DNA of 64,000 nucleotides from positions 744,001 through 808,000 of the forward strand of contig CAWIHK010000001.1 of assembly GCA_963835935.1 (NCBI GenBank). The letters are read 5' to 3'. Made by a program: the position numbers and the translations under genes. This document shows positions 26,290 to 35,078 of the stretch, in pieces (positions within the stretch are counted from its first letter, which is position 1; the number at the start of each line of letters is the position of its first letter). The notes under the pieces are model-generated. The model was not told the origin of the DNA. It was given only the letters and a program-made list of their open reading frames with translations, and did no database searches. This DNA comes from CAWIHK01 sp963835935. GTDB lineage: Bacteria; Bacteroidota; Ignavibacteria; UBA10030; CAVZMI01.

Positions 26290-27189
26290 GTGCGAATGAT
26301 AATTGATAAGAATGGAAAATTGAAGGCGTATGATGATTATTATCCATATGGGCTTGTGATGCCGGGACGCAGTCTCAACATGGCGATGGCGGATGAGAGA
26401 TATAAGTTTAATGGAAAAGAACTTGATGTTGAGACGGGGTATGAATATTACGGGGCGAGGTATTATAATGCTTTGTTAGGTCGTTGGTTGATGTTAGATC
26501 CCATGGGGAAAAAATATCCAAATTGGAACGGCTATAACTATTGTTTAAATAATCCTATTAATAACCTTGATCCCGAAGGTGATACTATTTGGGTCTGTAT
26601 CGGAAGTGAACGAATTCAATATATAGCTGGGATGAAATATGATGGTACTAATTCTAGTATAAGCTCGATAATTTCCACTTTGAATTCAATATATTCCGTG
26701 GATATTGGTGAACAAGCATTATCAATTTTAATTTCTTCAAAAGGAAATTATAATTATACTGTTGGTAGTGGATCTTCTGGAGAATTCAGAGCGGATAAAA
26801 ATGGCTTAGGAGGAACTATAACATTAGCCGAAAATTCGACAGGTAATATTGAGGAAATCGCTCATGAATCTTTCCATGCATATAGATTTGATCAAGGGTC
26901 TGGAAGATCAAGCGTTACCAATGAAGTTCAATCTTATTTATACGGTGCGGCAGTTTCGTTAAGACTTGGTGTGAGTCCGCAACCATTTTCTAGAACAGGA
27001 ACTATATATGAAAATGCTATGACATCCCTTTTAACTGCTAATAAATTTAACATGAGTCAATTTAAGCAGGCAATAAAAAGATTCAAGTCTGAGAGTTTAG
27101 CGAACTATAAAGGAGCTTATCAAAATTTTAAAATAGTTCGCCCAGAAGAAAAATATTTAATAAAACAATTCTACCCACTTTTAAGATAA
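26290..27189 (+). CDS. Silent RHS cassette 3: truncated core plus zincin-like (HESFH) tip
   Basis: Core homology can be followed from about 26173 (METIV...), but an in-frame TGA at 26206-26208 replaces an Arg codon, so the open part starts at a formal ATG 26290. The core allele is MIIDKNGKLKAYDDYYPYGLVMPGRS. The tip follows DPEGD (~26575) and is ~205 residues. IEEIAHESFHAYRFDQ is an HExxH-type metal site, and downstream NEVQSYLYG can supply the third ligand Glu, fitting a metallopeptidase toxin. The immunity gene starts 12 bp later. Confidence 0.77.
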   Translation: MRMIIDKNGKLKAYDDYYPYGLVMPGRSLNMAMADERYKFNGKELDVETGYEYYGARYYNALLGRWLMLDPMGKKYPNWNGYNYCLNNPINNLDPEGDTIWVCIGSERIQYIAGMKYDGTNSSISSIISTLNSIYSVDIGEQALSILISSKGNYNYTVGSGSSGEFRADKNGLGGTITLAENSTGNIEEIAHESFHAYRFDQGSGRSSVTNEVQSYLYGAAVSLRLGVSPQPFSRTGTIYENAMTSLLTANKFNMSQFKQAIKRFKSESLANYKGAYQNFKIVRPEEKYLIKQFYPLLR

Positions 27190-27201
27190 GGAGGGCATAA
27201 A

Positions 27202-27639
27202 ATGAGAATTTTAGCATTTATAGTATTAAGTATATTTTCCATACTTAAAGTTGCGGCTCAAACTGATTCAGAAGAAGTAAGAGAAAGCTTTACTGGAAAT
27301 CCATTTCTTTTCAAAAGTTCTAAATTTCCTCTGCCTGATTCTTTGGGCGGGAAAAATATAAAAGGAAATTTGGTAATATCTTTGAACGTGGATTCATCTG
27401 GAGTTATTCGTTCATATATCCCTATGTTTTTTATGATTAGTGATGAGAAAAAAATAAACATTGAATATCGATATGGTTGTAAGAAAGACTTTGAGATCAT
27501 GGAAAGATACAAGGATTGGTTAGATCATTACGTCAAGGAAATCAAACTCGTAAAAAATCCTAACTTTCCTAAGGAATTCATACAAACATTCGGAAAAAGA
27601 GAATATAAAATATTTTATCCAATTCGAATCAATGAGTAG
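27202..27639 (+). CDS. Putative periplasmic immunity protein for cassette 3
   Basis: 145 residues with AAGGAGGG shortly before the ATG and a signal peptide (MRILAFIVLSIFSILKVAAQ). The mature domain (GNLVISLNVDSSGVIRSYIP) resembles the small TonB-C-like/energy-transducer beta fold only loosely. Position directly after the zincin-like tip suggests it neutralises that enzyme in the periplasm. Confidence 0.63.
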   Translation: MRILAFIVLSIFSILKVAAQTDSEEVRESFTGNPFLFKSSKFPLPDSLGGKNIKGNLVISLNVDSSGVIRSYIPMFFMISDEKKINIEYRYGCKKDFEIMERYKDWLDHYVKEIKLVKNPNFPKEFIQTFGKREYKIFYPIRINE

Positions 27640-27759
27640 CCAACGTCAAACAAAGAATTTCTGATTTAGCTATTTTCGATTCCTCTTTGGAATGAAATAA
27701 TGTTGGGACGGTTAGGAGGAACCGCACCTTGATCCGAGAGATCCACATCAATATAATCT

Positions 27760-27952
27760 AAACACGAACAAGCTGTTGATTTTCGGAAACGGCTCGGCGC
27801 AGAGCAATATCTCGATTTATCGCTATGATGGTAACGGCTCTATGACAAGCGACCCGAACGCGGGCATTAACTTCGTAATTTATGATTGCAATAACATGCC
27901 CTTAGTAGAGTACAATGGGAATAAAAAACTTGAGTACACGTACGATGCAAGC
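27760..27952 (+). pseudogene. Silent RHS cassette 4, left part of core (before IS256 insertion)
   Basis: Starts at core position NTNKLLIFGNGSAQSN and runs to YTYDAS, where the IS256-family element is inserted after the 8-bp site ATGCAAGC. Removing the element joins GATGCAAGC to GGTACACG and restores TYDASGTRISKTVG, in frame with 29425-30468. A formal ORF 27776-27988 reads 12 residues into the element. Confidence 0.75.
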
Positions 27953-29416
27953 GGTGATGTCCCGAAGTTAGTTGAAAATAGCGCTTGAAAAAAATACAGG
28001 CGATAGTTAATCTGAGGTGAGAAAATAACGATTCAAATTATTAAACACCAAAGAAAGGACTATCGCCATGCACAAGATCAAAGTAGCAAAAGCGAATGAA
28101 GTAATCAACAGTACGAGCGGAAAACATTTTGAGAAGTTGGAAGAAAAGATCGTTGACACAGTGAAAGAAGTTTTGTTGGGATTAAAAGAATCGCTCTCGG
28201 AAGAAATGGAAGGCATCTCCTTACAAGTGATGGAGACGATCATGGAAGAAGAAGTCAAATCACTTGCAGGCGAACGATATAAACATTTACCTGATCGGCA
28301 GTGCACACGACATGGAACAAATCCAGGATCGGTGATCGTAAATGGAAAGAGGAAAAAAATATTTGTCACCCGAGTTGTGGATGTTGAGAACAAGCATGCG
28401 TGGAGTTTGAAGACGTACGGATTATTTAGTAAGTCTGCAGAATTAATTCAGAGGACATATCGAGATTTGATTCGAGGCATTAGCACACGAAGGTATGAAG
28501 AAGGAGTGAGTAAATTTCTAGAAGGGTATGGAACGAGTTCGAGCAGTGTAAGCAGAAGAATGATTGCAGCAACGGCTCAAAAGATAAAAGAAATGTTTGA
28601 ACGACGGCTGGAAGAATTAGAGTTGGCAGTGTTGATGATCGATGGAATACACATTGGTGATTATACAGTAGTGATCGCGTTAGGAATTGATACTAAAGGG
28701 ATTAAGCATGTTCTTGGGGTATGGGAGGGATCGGCAGAAAATACGACGATAGCGAAAGGTTTGTTGGAAAATTTGATAGATCGTGGATTACACACAGAGC
28801 AATTATATTTGGTAGTGATGGACGGATCGAAAGCCTTGCGGCGAGCTGTCATTGATATACTTGGAACAGACACACATGTCCAACGCTGCACAGTTCACAA
28901 GAAACGTAATGTGTTAAGTTATCTTCCAAAAAATCTTCAGGGAGTTGTCAGCAGAAGAATGACGGAAGCATATTCGATGAACGATGCAGTGAAAGCAAAA
29001 GAACGGCTGCTATCAATTGCGCAGGACTTGGAGCAAGAGCATTCGTCGGCTGCAAAAAGTTTACGTGAAGGATTGGATGAAACGTTGACGCTGCATCGAC
29101 TTAATCTTCCTCTTGCTCTGCGCAAATCATTGCAATCGACAAATCTGATCGAGTCGCTCAATTCAGTTGTTCGACAGAAAGAGAGGAATGTAAAATATTG
29201 GAAGACTGAAGAACAAGTTACACGCTGGGTTTGTGCTGGAGTGTTGGAAGCTGAAAAAGGATTTAGAAGAATAAAAGGTTACGGTGCATTACCAATATTA
29301 ATTGACGCGTTGAATAAAAATAAAAAACAAAATTTGCTTGTCGCATAAAAAATATTTATGTTGACAACAACCTCAAATTTCTATCGCTGAATTTCAACTA
29401 AGAGTGGGACATTCTC
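27953..29416 (+). mobile_element. IS256-family insertion sequence, copy 1 (1464 bp)
   Basis: Ends share the inverted sequence ATGTCCC...CTTAGTTGAAA (left end GGTGATGTCCC at 27953; right end reverse-complement GAGAATGTCCC at 29416). The 8-bp target ATGCAAGC is repeated at 27945-27952 and 29417-29424, the size expected for the family. It splits the core of silent cassette 4. The transposase matches that of copy 2 at 38971-40434 residue for residue. Confidence 0.93.
28068..29348 (+). CDS. IS256-family (Mutator-type) transposase, copy 1
   Basis: 426 residues, intact, with AAGGAC before the ATG. Family features: an N-terminal region with EEEVKSLAGERYKHLPDRQ, YRDLIRGISTRRYEEGVSKFL, the first catalytic Asp in LAVLMIDGIHIGDYTVV (about residue 195), the second Asp in LYLVVMDGSKALRRAV, CTVHKKRNVLSYLP, and the terminal Glu in STNLIESLNSVVRQKERNVKYW (about residue 365). 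It moves the element by a copy-out type route known for the family. Confidence 0.95.
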   Translation: MHKIKVAKANEVINSTSGKHFEKLEEKIVDTVKEVLLGLKESLSEEMEGISLQVMETIMEEEVKSLAGERYKHLPDRQCTRHGTNPGSVIVNGKRKKIFVTRVVDVENKHAWSLKTYGLFSKSAELIQRTYRDLIRGISTRRYEEGVSKFLEGYGTSSSSVSRRMIAATAQKIKEMFERRLEELELAVLMIDGIHIGDYTVVIALGIDTKGIKHVLGVWEGSAENTTIAKGLLENLIDRGLHTEQLYLVVMDGSKALRRAVIDILGTDTHVQRCTVHKKRNVLSYLPKNLQGVVSRRMTEAYSMNDAVKAKERLLSIAQDLEQEHSSAAKSLREGLDETLTLHRLNLPLALRKSLQSTNLIESLNSVVRQKERNVKYWKTEEQVTRWVCAGVLEAEKGFRRIKGYGALPILIDALNKNKKQNLLVA

Positions 29417-30468
29417 ATGCAAGCGGTACACGTATTTCTAAAACTGTGGGTAATAACACAACCTATTACACTCACGGTGCAAGCGGCAATAGCGAGATGG
29501 AGACCATCGTTGGTAGTTCATCTACAACGAACAGATATTATATATGGGGCTTGGATCATTTAGGTCTGATACAAAGTAGTGCTCGATATTATTATATCAA
29601 AGATCACTTAGGATCGGTGAGAATGATAATTGATAAGAACGGCAAGGTGAAGGCTTATGATGATTATTACCCATTTGGGCTTGTGATGCCGGGACGCAGT
29701 ATGAATATGGCAATGGCGGATGAGAGATATAAATTCATTGGTAAGGAGCAAGATGCAGAAACAGGGTATTATATGCTTGGACCGAGACCATTCGATTCGT
29801 TCATTGGAAGATTTTTAACGCCAGATCCACTTCAAGCATTATTTCCTGGACAGAGTTCTTATAGTTATTCATTGAATAATCCGATAAGATTTTTGGACGC
29901 AGGTGGAATGGCGCCAGGCGATACTGTAGCAGAAGTGCTTATCACAGCAAACAGACTTTACGATCCTGATATGTGGTTACCTATTTCCAATAATATAGCC
30001 TCAAATTCTGTCACCTACGCATTGGCAAACCAAAACTTGAGGAATCAATTGCAGAGTGAAGCTGAGAAGCAATCAGTAAGAGATCTTATAAAAAGCATTA
30101 TAACTAGTATTCCCGGAGCAGAAATACATGACTTGTTAGACCCATTCAAGGGCATAGCAAATCAACTTGGAGACCGGGCGACTGACAAACTGCAAGAGGC
30201 TATCGACAAGATTACCGGGGACTTTAGCCAGAATGGAGTTGCAATTACTCCCGAGGTTCAAGGGTTGATCACGCAGTACGTGATATCTCTTGCTACATCA
30301 TTTGTGTCTTCGAATAATCTAATCGGTCCGCCTGACATAATCAATGCACATCTTCATAAAAATGCCGATACAATCTTCTATGATTTTAAGCATAGTAATT
30401 ATATCATGGAGGTTATTCAAAAAGATAGTACGGGAGATCCTACAGGGCATTTATTGTTCACAAGATAG
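29404..30468 (+). CDS. Silent RHS cassette 4, right part: core plus unknown helical tip
   Basis: Real cassette sequence resumes at 29417/29425 after the IS256 element; the first residues of this ORF are IS sequence. The core is the GLIQSSARYYY/MIIDKNGKVKAYDDYYPFG allele. The tip follows DAGGMAPGD (~29900): about 185 residues, largely helical, with NGVAITPEVQGLITQYVISL and DTIFYDFKHSNYIMEVIQKD. It is clearly related to the tip of cassette 8 (NGIAITPEVDNAALGMAVGL, DTAFYDAFRNSNGLISEVID). Activity unknown. Both family members are followed by TPR-like exported immunity proteins. Confidence 0.72.
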   Translation: MGHSHASGTRISKTVGNNTTYYTHGASGNSEMETIVGSSSTTNRYYIWGLDHLGLIQSSARYYYIKDHLGSVRMIIDKNGKVKAYDDYYPFGLVMPGRSMNMAMADERYKFIGKEQDAETGYYMLGPRPFDSFIGRFLTPDPLQALFPGQSSYSYSLNNPIRFLDAGGMAPGDTVAEVLITANRLYDPDMWLPISNNIASNSVTYALANQNLRNQLQSEAEKQSVRDLIKSIITSIPGAEIHDLLDPFKGIANQLGDRATDKLQEAIDKITGDFSQNGVAITPEVQGLITQYVISLATSFVSSNNLIGPPDIINAHLHKNADTIFYDFKHSNYIMEVIQKDSTGDPTGHLLFTR

Positions 30469-30492
30469 ATTAGAAAAAAGGAAAATAAGAAC

Positions 30493-31305
30493 ATGAAAAA
30501 AATAACATTTTTGATTCTGCTTTTATGTGCTCCTTTAATAGCACAAGATGAACATAGTCTTTTCGCCAACGCAATTTTTTTCTACCGTGAAAAAGACTAT
30601 CGGGAGTCAGAAAAATACTTTTCTGAACTTATCAAAGAATATAATAATTCAAAGCAAATTGAAGACTATTATTACTATGATAACGAGGTCTTAATTAAGA
30701 TAGCAAAAACAGACACCACCGGGAGGAGTGCATACAGGCCACCTTCAAAGACTTACCCACATGGGACTCTTGATGTAACTTTTCTCGAGCCTGATGGCCA
30801 TATAAATCCAGAGGCGCCGAAACGAATTGTTTTGGCTGAGAAATATCTTTCCGACACTACTTTCACTAAATATCGGGAAAATTTTCTTTGGAGTCTTTTA
30901 TGGCTATACACAAAAGAAAAAAAAGCAAAGCATATCAAAGTTGCTGAAGAATTGTCTATGTATGATAATTTACGAGAACAAGTTGACAGCAAACGTATCC
31001 TGGCTTTGTACGCGTATGTGGACAGAGTTTACGAAAAAGCCATTGAGTTATATAAGCAAATTATAGCCATAGACTCGACTGAACACAGAGAACGAGCAAG
31101 TTTTTGTCTTTTACTCGCTGACTGTTACTTCCAGATCGACAAAATTGATGAAACTATGAAGTATTTAAAATATGCCAAGGAATTTGAAAAGGGCGATAAA
31201 TGGAAAGCTAGCACGGACATGGCACAAAGGTGGGAGAAAAAGATTTCAAAATATCTGAGAGAAAAACCAAGAGTTCAGAAGCCTATTTTGGTAATTGTAG
31301 ATTGA
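30493..31305 (+). CDS. Putative TPR-like periplasmic immunity protein 4a
   Basis: 270 residues: signal peptide MKKITFLILLLCAPLIAQ, then helical repeats of TPR/Sel1 look (NAIFFYREKDYRESEKYFSE, YVDRVYEKAIELYKQIIAID, LLLADCYFQIDKIDETMKYL). It follows the cassette 4 tip and is a tandem paralogue of the next gene. A more distant paralogue (44480) follows the homologous tip of cassette 8, which supports an immunity role specific to this tip family. Confidence 0.72.
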   Translation: MKKITFLILLLCAPLIAQDEHSLFANAIFFYREKDYRESEKYFSELIKEYNNSKQIEDYYYYDNEVLIKIAKTDTTGRSAYRPPSKTYPHGTLDVTFLEPDGHINPEAPKRIVLAEKYLSDTTFTKYRENFLWSLLWLYTKEKKAKHIKVAEELSMYDNLREQVDSKRILALYAYVDRVYEKAIELYKQIIAIDSTEHRERASFCLLLADCYFQIDKIDETMKYLKYAKEFEKGDKWKASTDMAQRWEKKISKYLREKPRVQKPILVIVD

Positions 31306-31344
31306 TAATACTTGAATAAAAATTTACGCATTCAAGCGGACCAG

Positions 31345-32175
31345 ATGAAAAAGATAATTTTTCTATTCGTATTCATGTGCGCAGTTTCGTATGCACAGGA
31401 CGAGCAAATTCTTTTCAATGACGCAAATTTAAGTTACCAGAAAAGAGACTATCAGAAAGCAGAAGAACACTATTCTGAACTAATCAACACTTATAGTCAT
31501 TCTAAACACATTGAAGAATATTACTATTATGACTATGAGACATTAATAAAGATTTCTGAAATCAACAGTACTGGAAAAAATAAGCCCGAACTGCCGCAAA
31601 AGAAGTATCCACATGGAACATTCGTAATAACATTTGCTGATGAAGAGGCGCCAATAAACCCAGTAGAACCCAAGAAGATAGCATTAGCCGAGAAATATCT
31701 ATCAGATACTTCTTTCACTAAATACAGAGAATATTTTCTTTGGAAACTTTTGTGGCTATATACGAAAAAAGATAAAATTAAGCACATCAAGGTGGCTGAA
31801 GAATTGACTAAATCTAACAATCTACGAGTTCAAATTGACAGCAGACGTTTTTTGGCATCGTATGCTTATTTAGACAAAGACTTCTCTAAAGCGATCACCT
31901 TGTACGATGAAGCCATCAAAATGGATTCGACTGACAGCAGAGAACGTGCTAATTTTTGTCTTTTAATTGCTGACTGCTTCTTCCAGATTGACAAGATTGA
32001 TGAAACTATGAAGTATTTTAGACTCATAAAGGAATTTGAAAAGGATGATAAATACAAGGCGAATACCGATATGGCGGAAAGATGGGAGAACAAGAATATC
32101 ACGATATTTGAAAGAAAAGCACAAGGGCGAGAAGCCTATCTTAGTGATTATAAATTAACAATACTTGAATTATAA
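31345..32175 (+). CDS. Putative TPR-like periplasmic immunity protein 4b (tandem duplicate)
   Basis: 276 residues from the ATG at 31345 (TTG 31312 would extend it by 11 residues before the signal peptide and is unlikely). Signal peptide MKKIIFLFVFMCAVSYAQ; TPR-like repeats as in 4a (NLSYQKRDYQKAEEHYSE, YLDKDFSKAITLYDEAIKMD). The 4a-4b spacer and the spacer after 4b are near copies of each other, showing tandem duplication. The duplicate may broaden immunity or be a spare that diverged. Confidence 0.7.
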   Translation: MKKIIFLFVFMCAVSYAQDEQILFNDANLSYQKRDYQKAEEHYSELINTYSHSKHIEEYYYYDYETLIKISEINSTGKNKPELPQKKYPHGTFVITFADEEAPINPVEPKKIALAEKYLSDTSFTKYREYFLWKLLWLYTKKDKIKHIKVAEELTKSNNLRVQIDSRRFLASYAYLDKDFSKAITLYDEAIKMDSTDSRERANFCLLIADCFFQIDKIDETMKYFRLIKEFEKDDKYKANTDMAERWENKNITIFERKAQGREAYLSDYKLTILEL

Positions 32176-32204
32176 TTCGTGCAATCAAGCGGACCAGATG
32201 AAAA
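32155..32204 (+). repeat. Scar of a further immunity gene copy at the start of cassette 5
   Basis: The segment ending CAAGCGGACCAGATGAAAA repeats the spacer and start codon found before immunity gene 4b (31307-31351). Directly after ATGAAAA the sequence switches to RHS core (TACATTCCGAACACG). A third copy of the immunity gene therefore seems to have been cut at its first codons and joined to a core fragment. Confidence 0.7.
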
Positions 32205-32228
32205 TACATTCCGAACACGAACAAGCTG

Positions 32229-33263
32229 TTGATTTTCGGAAACGGCTCGGCGCAAAGCAATATCTCTATTTATCGCTATGATGGCAATGGCAGCATGACA
32301 AGCGACCCGAACGCCGGTATAAATTTTGCAATTTATGATTGCAATAATATGCCGCTAGCAGAATATAAAGGAAATACCAGATACGATTATACTTATGATG
32401 CGAATGGAACACGTATTTCAAAGACAATCGGCAAGAATACGACATATTATACTCATGGCGTAAGCGGTAATGCGGAGATGGAGACAATTATCGGCACTTC
32501 ATCAACGACGAGTCGTTATTATATTTGGGGATTAGACCATCTCGGTCATATTACGAGTGCAATGCACTACTATTATCTCAAAGATCATTTAGGCTCTATA
32601 AGGATGACAGTAAATAAGAACGGCAAAGTAGTTAGCTATAACGATTATTATCCGTACGGCTCTATAATGCCGATGCGCAGTATGAACATGGCAATGGCGG
32701 ATGAGCGATATAAGTTTATTGGCAAGGAGCAAGACGCGGAGACCGGCTATGGTTACTTCGATAATAGATATTATTGTTCATTGACGGGCATGTTTGGTCG
32801 GCCAGATGAATTGAGCGAGTTAAATCCATTTCAAAGTCCATATGTGTATGCACTCAATAATCCTGTGCGATTTTTGGATCCGAGTGGATTAGATGCAAAA
32901 GATGATAGCAATTATGCGCAGGCTAATAATTCATATTTAGTAGACGGAGTGACTGTGACTTCAACGAAGCTTAATAATGGTAGTAATTCTACAAATTCTA
33001 CTGGGGATGGTTGTAATGATAATTCTGTAGTCTATAAACGTACAATAGATATAAGCACGCGGTCATTTGAAAAAATAGAAGTCTATTCAAAAGAAGAAGC
33101 TCACAAAGGTAAGGGTCCGATTGTAAATACTTATAACCAGCAAACCCTTAAGCCCCAAAGTACATCTTTTAAGATGGGAAGTTGGACCATTACTGTTAAT
33201 GTTGATGGAACTGTGACAGTGACAAATGGTAATAAATTATTTGCTATTGGGCATGCGCGTTAA
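32229..33263 (+). CDS. Silent RHS cassette 5, main part (tip interrupted by IS4-family element)
   Basis: Core homology starts at about 32203; allele GHITSAMHYYY/MTVNKNGKVVSYNDYY. After DPSG comes the linker LDAKDDSNYAQANNSYLVDG also used by cassettes 10 and 13. The tip is Ser/Asn/Thr-rich and beta-stranded (MGSWTITVNVDGTVTVTNGNKL). The genuine frame reaches ...NKLFAIG at 33251; the last residues HAR belong to the inserted element. The remaining tip is at 34874-35068. Intact homologue: cassette 13. Activity unknown. Confidence 0.72.
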   Translation: MIFGNGSAQSNISIYRYDGNGSMTSDPNAGINFAIYDCNNMPLAEYKGNTRYDYTYDANGTRISKTIGKNTTYYTHGVSGNAEMETIIGTSSTTSRYYIWGLDHLGHITSAMHYYYLKDHLGSIRMTVNKNGKVVSYNDYYPYGSIMPMRSMNMAMADERYKFIGKEQDAETGYGYFDNRYYCSLTGMFGRPDELSELNPFQSPYVYALNNPVRFLDPSGLDAKDDSNYAQANNSYLVDGVTVTSTKLNNGSNSTNSTGDGCNDNSVVYKRTIDISTRSFEKIEVYSKEEAHKGKGPIVNTYNQQTLKPQSTSFKMGSWTITVNVDGTVTVTNGNKLFAIGHAR

Positions 33264-34557
33264 GATAAGTCTAAAGAACTCATCAAATCGATAAAGTTTT
33301 TTCTTTTTCTTTTTTCGTATGAGCAGTAGCGAATGATTTTAAAAACAGCTGCTTCACACATAGGGAACACCGATAATTGCTGAACAACATAAAAAAGGTT
33401 GCGGTTTATATACCTCATGAATTTCATGAGACTGAGTTGTTTGCCGTACATTGCCATGATCGATATTTCCAGTGGTTTGTAAACATATTCATAAAGCAAT
33501 GTTATCATAATAAGACGCGCATACAACAATACTCGCAATTGAGTATCTGATACGGTGTGAATTCTATCGAAGCTAAATTCACTCTTCCACGTTTTAAATA
33601 TACACTCTATTCTCCACCGTAATGCGTACAGCCGAGATACCTGTTGAATGGTAAGAGATTCATCAGTAATGGTGGTGAGAAAAATGATCCAGCCCAGTAA
33701 TTGCAATACATCGTATGAACATGATTTTCCTTTTGCTTCTTTTTTTGTCTTCATCCTTCTGACATTAGCAATGTTTTCGGGGATTGGCGCGGCTAAAATA
33801 CGCAGGGTAACGTTCTTATTATTACCGGATACTACCCGAATGTCCAATGATCCTTCTTTTTTCAATCGCTTCAACAAATCAATCTCTTTCAAAGTATTCG
33901 GATCATAGAAACGTATTTTATGTTTGTAGCGACTTATTGAATCGGCTTCCTGTTCTTTCATAGATTCAATGCAGGAAGTAATAAAATATCCTCTGTCTCG
34001 TAAAACCAAATCGCCTTCTTGCACATCAAGTTTTTGGGCAACTTTTGCATCATTTTCACTGTACGAATCAATCGAAAATGAAATGAATTTTCCGGAAAGT
34101 AACTCATATACGCCTTGAATTCTGGCATTACATACATGCGTAGTTCCATTGCGTACTCCGGAGAAAATTTCATATAATTTTGAGGGTAACCGGATTATCG
34201 TACTATCCTGTATGAGAACCCGTTTGAAAGTAGATCGAAAGTAACAAATGTCGGATAGGTGATATTTTTGTTTTATAACCGTCTCCAGTATCTGTTTAAA
34301 AAATTCCACGGCTTCTTGTTTAGTCCTATAATAATATGCTTGTCGACTTGCATCGCAATTCGTGTCACAAGAAAGTTTAGAAGCTAAATCATTATAGCTC
34401 ACAGTACCTTTGATAGATTCTTGACAAAGAAATGAGAGATATTTCTCGGGCAAAATTTTTTTTCCACACGTTTTGAAAATCTACATTCATGGGCTATTCT
34501 TTTAATTTCTTCGGTGGATAATGCCGGACATAAGTTGTGAAGTGATATTGATTCCAT
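33260..34557 (-). CDS. IS4-family transposase, frameshift at A8 near the N-terminus
   Basis: The main frame (33260-34453, about 397 residues) has the IS4 DDE pattern: LIQDSTIIRLP (first Asp), LVLRDRGYF (second Asp) and the Y-2-R-3-E-6-K signature in YALRWRIECIFKTWKS. Its formal TTG start has no ribosome site. An ATG at 34557 with AGGAGA upstream opens MESISLHNLCPALSTEEIKR... and runs into GTGGAAAAAAAATTTTG, where a -1 slip on A-AAA-AAA joins it to the main frame (…RVEKK/ILPEKYLSFL). Without the slip a ~51-residue peptide is made. Programmed frameshifting or a recent run-length mutation are both possible. The stop codon lies in the terminal inverted repeat. Confidence 0.82.
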
Positions 34558-34569
34558 GAGTATTTCTCC

Positions 34570-34609
34570 TTGTATGTATATAGTATATATACTATATTAC
34601 AACATACAA
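34570..34609. promoter_or_regulatory. Palindromic operator/promoter between transposase and passenger gene
   Basis: A perfect 20-bp AT-rich palindrome at 34578-34597 (ATATAGTATA TATACTATAT) sits almost concentrically within outer arms TTGTATGT (34570-34577) and ACATACAA (34602-34609). It lies between the two divergent starts inside the element, so it is a natural operator for the AbrB-like passenger protein or the transposase. Confidence 0.55.
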
Positions 34610-34659
34610 GTATTTATGATAATAATCAATTATATTCTCATATACAGGAGATGTGAATT

Positions 34660-34845
34660 ATGGGGTATAAGGTAAAAATGCAGAAGGTAGAACGGCCAAC
34701 AAATAAGTCCTTTTACATCAATTTCCCTGCTGCTCTTGCAGAATCATCAAATATTGAAAAAAGTGAAACTTTTGAGTGGGTGGTGCAGGATAGAAATACT
34801 TTTGTTCTAAAACGCCTAAAAAAATTGAAATCTTTACTAAAATAA
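34660..34845 (+). CDS. Small AbrB/antitoxin-like passenger protein of the IS4-family element
   Basis: 61 residues, ATG preceded by CAGGAGATGTGAATT (GGAG 10 bases upstream). The sequence KVKMQKVERPTNKSFYINFP...SETFEWVVQDRNTFVLKR has the swapped-hairpin AbrB/SpoVT-type rhythm seen in small DNA-binding antitoxins. It is entirely inside the insertion sequence, divergent from the transposase, and faces the palindromic region. A role as repressor of transposase expression is inference. Confidence 0.6.
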   Translation: MGYKVKMQKVERPTNKSFYINFPAALAESSNIEKSETFEWVVQDRNTFVLKRLKKLKSLLK

Positions 34846-34873
34846 AATTAACTTAACGCGCATGGCTATTGGG

Positions 34874-35068
34874 GTGGATAATGAAGGAAATTTATTAATT
34901 GATTTGTCAACTCCATCAGTTTTCACTTCTCAATACGGGGTGACTATTTATTTTAATAATCAAGAATTCTTAAACGAATTGAAGAAAACCATTATCGAAT
35001 TTACGCCAAAACTTTCTCCAGGTCCACTTCCGGGGCCATTTCCAGGGCCATTACCAATTGTTCCCTGA
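34874..35068 (+). pseudogene. Silent RHS cassette 5, displaced C-terminal part of tip
   Basis: Continues the tip after the IS4-family element: joining 33251 to 34874 gives ...NKLFAIG/VDNEGNLLIDLS. It ends in a Pro/Gly-rich tail (PGPLPGPFPGPLPIVP), matching the end of cassette 13 (PGAVPGSFPEPIPAP). A formal ORF starts at ATG 34862 in the element's end. The stop is 10 bp before the immunity gene. Confidence 0.72.
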
Positions 35069-35078
35069 TGAGGGTTAA

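Larger units (their letters stand above)
33252..34864 (-). mobile_element. IS4-family insertion sequence with passenger gene (1613 bp)
   Basis: Inverted ends share CATGCGCGTTAAG (33252-33264 and, reverse-complemented, 34852-34864). The 9-bp target GCTATTGGG is repeated at 33243-33251 and 34865-34873. It carries a minus-strand transposase gene read through an A8 frameshift site and a divergent small gene on the plus strand, with a palindromic control region between them. It interrupts the tip of cassette 5 close to its end. Confidence 0.9.
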
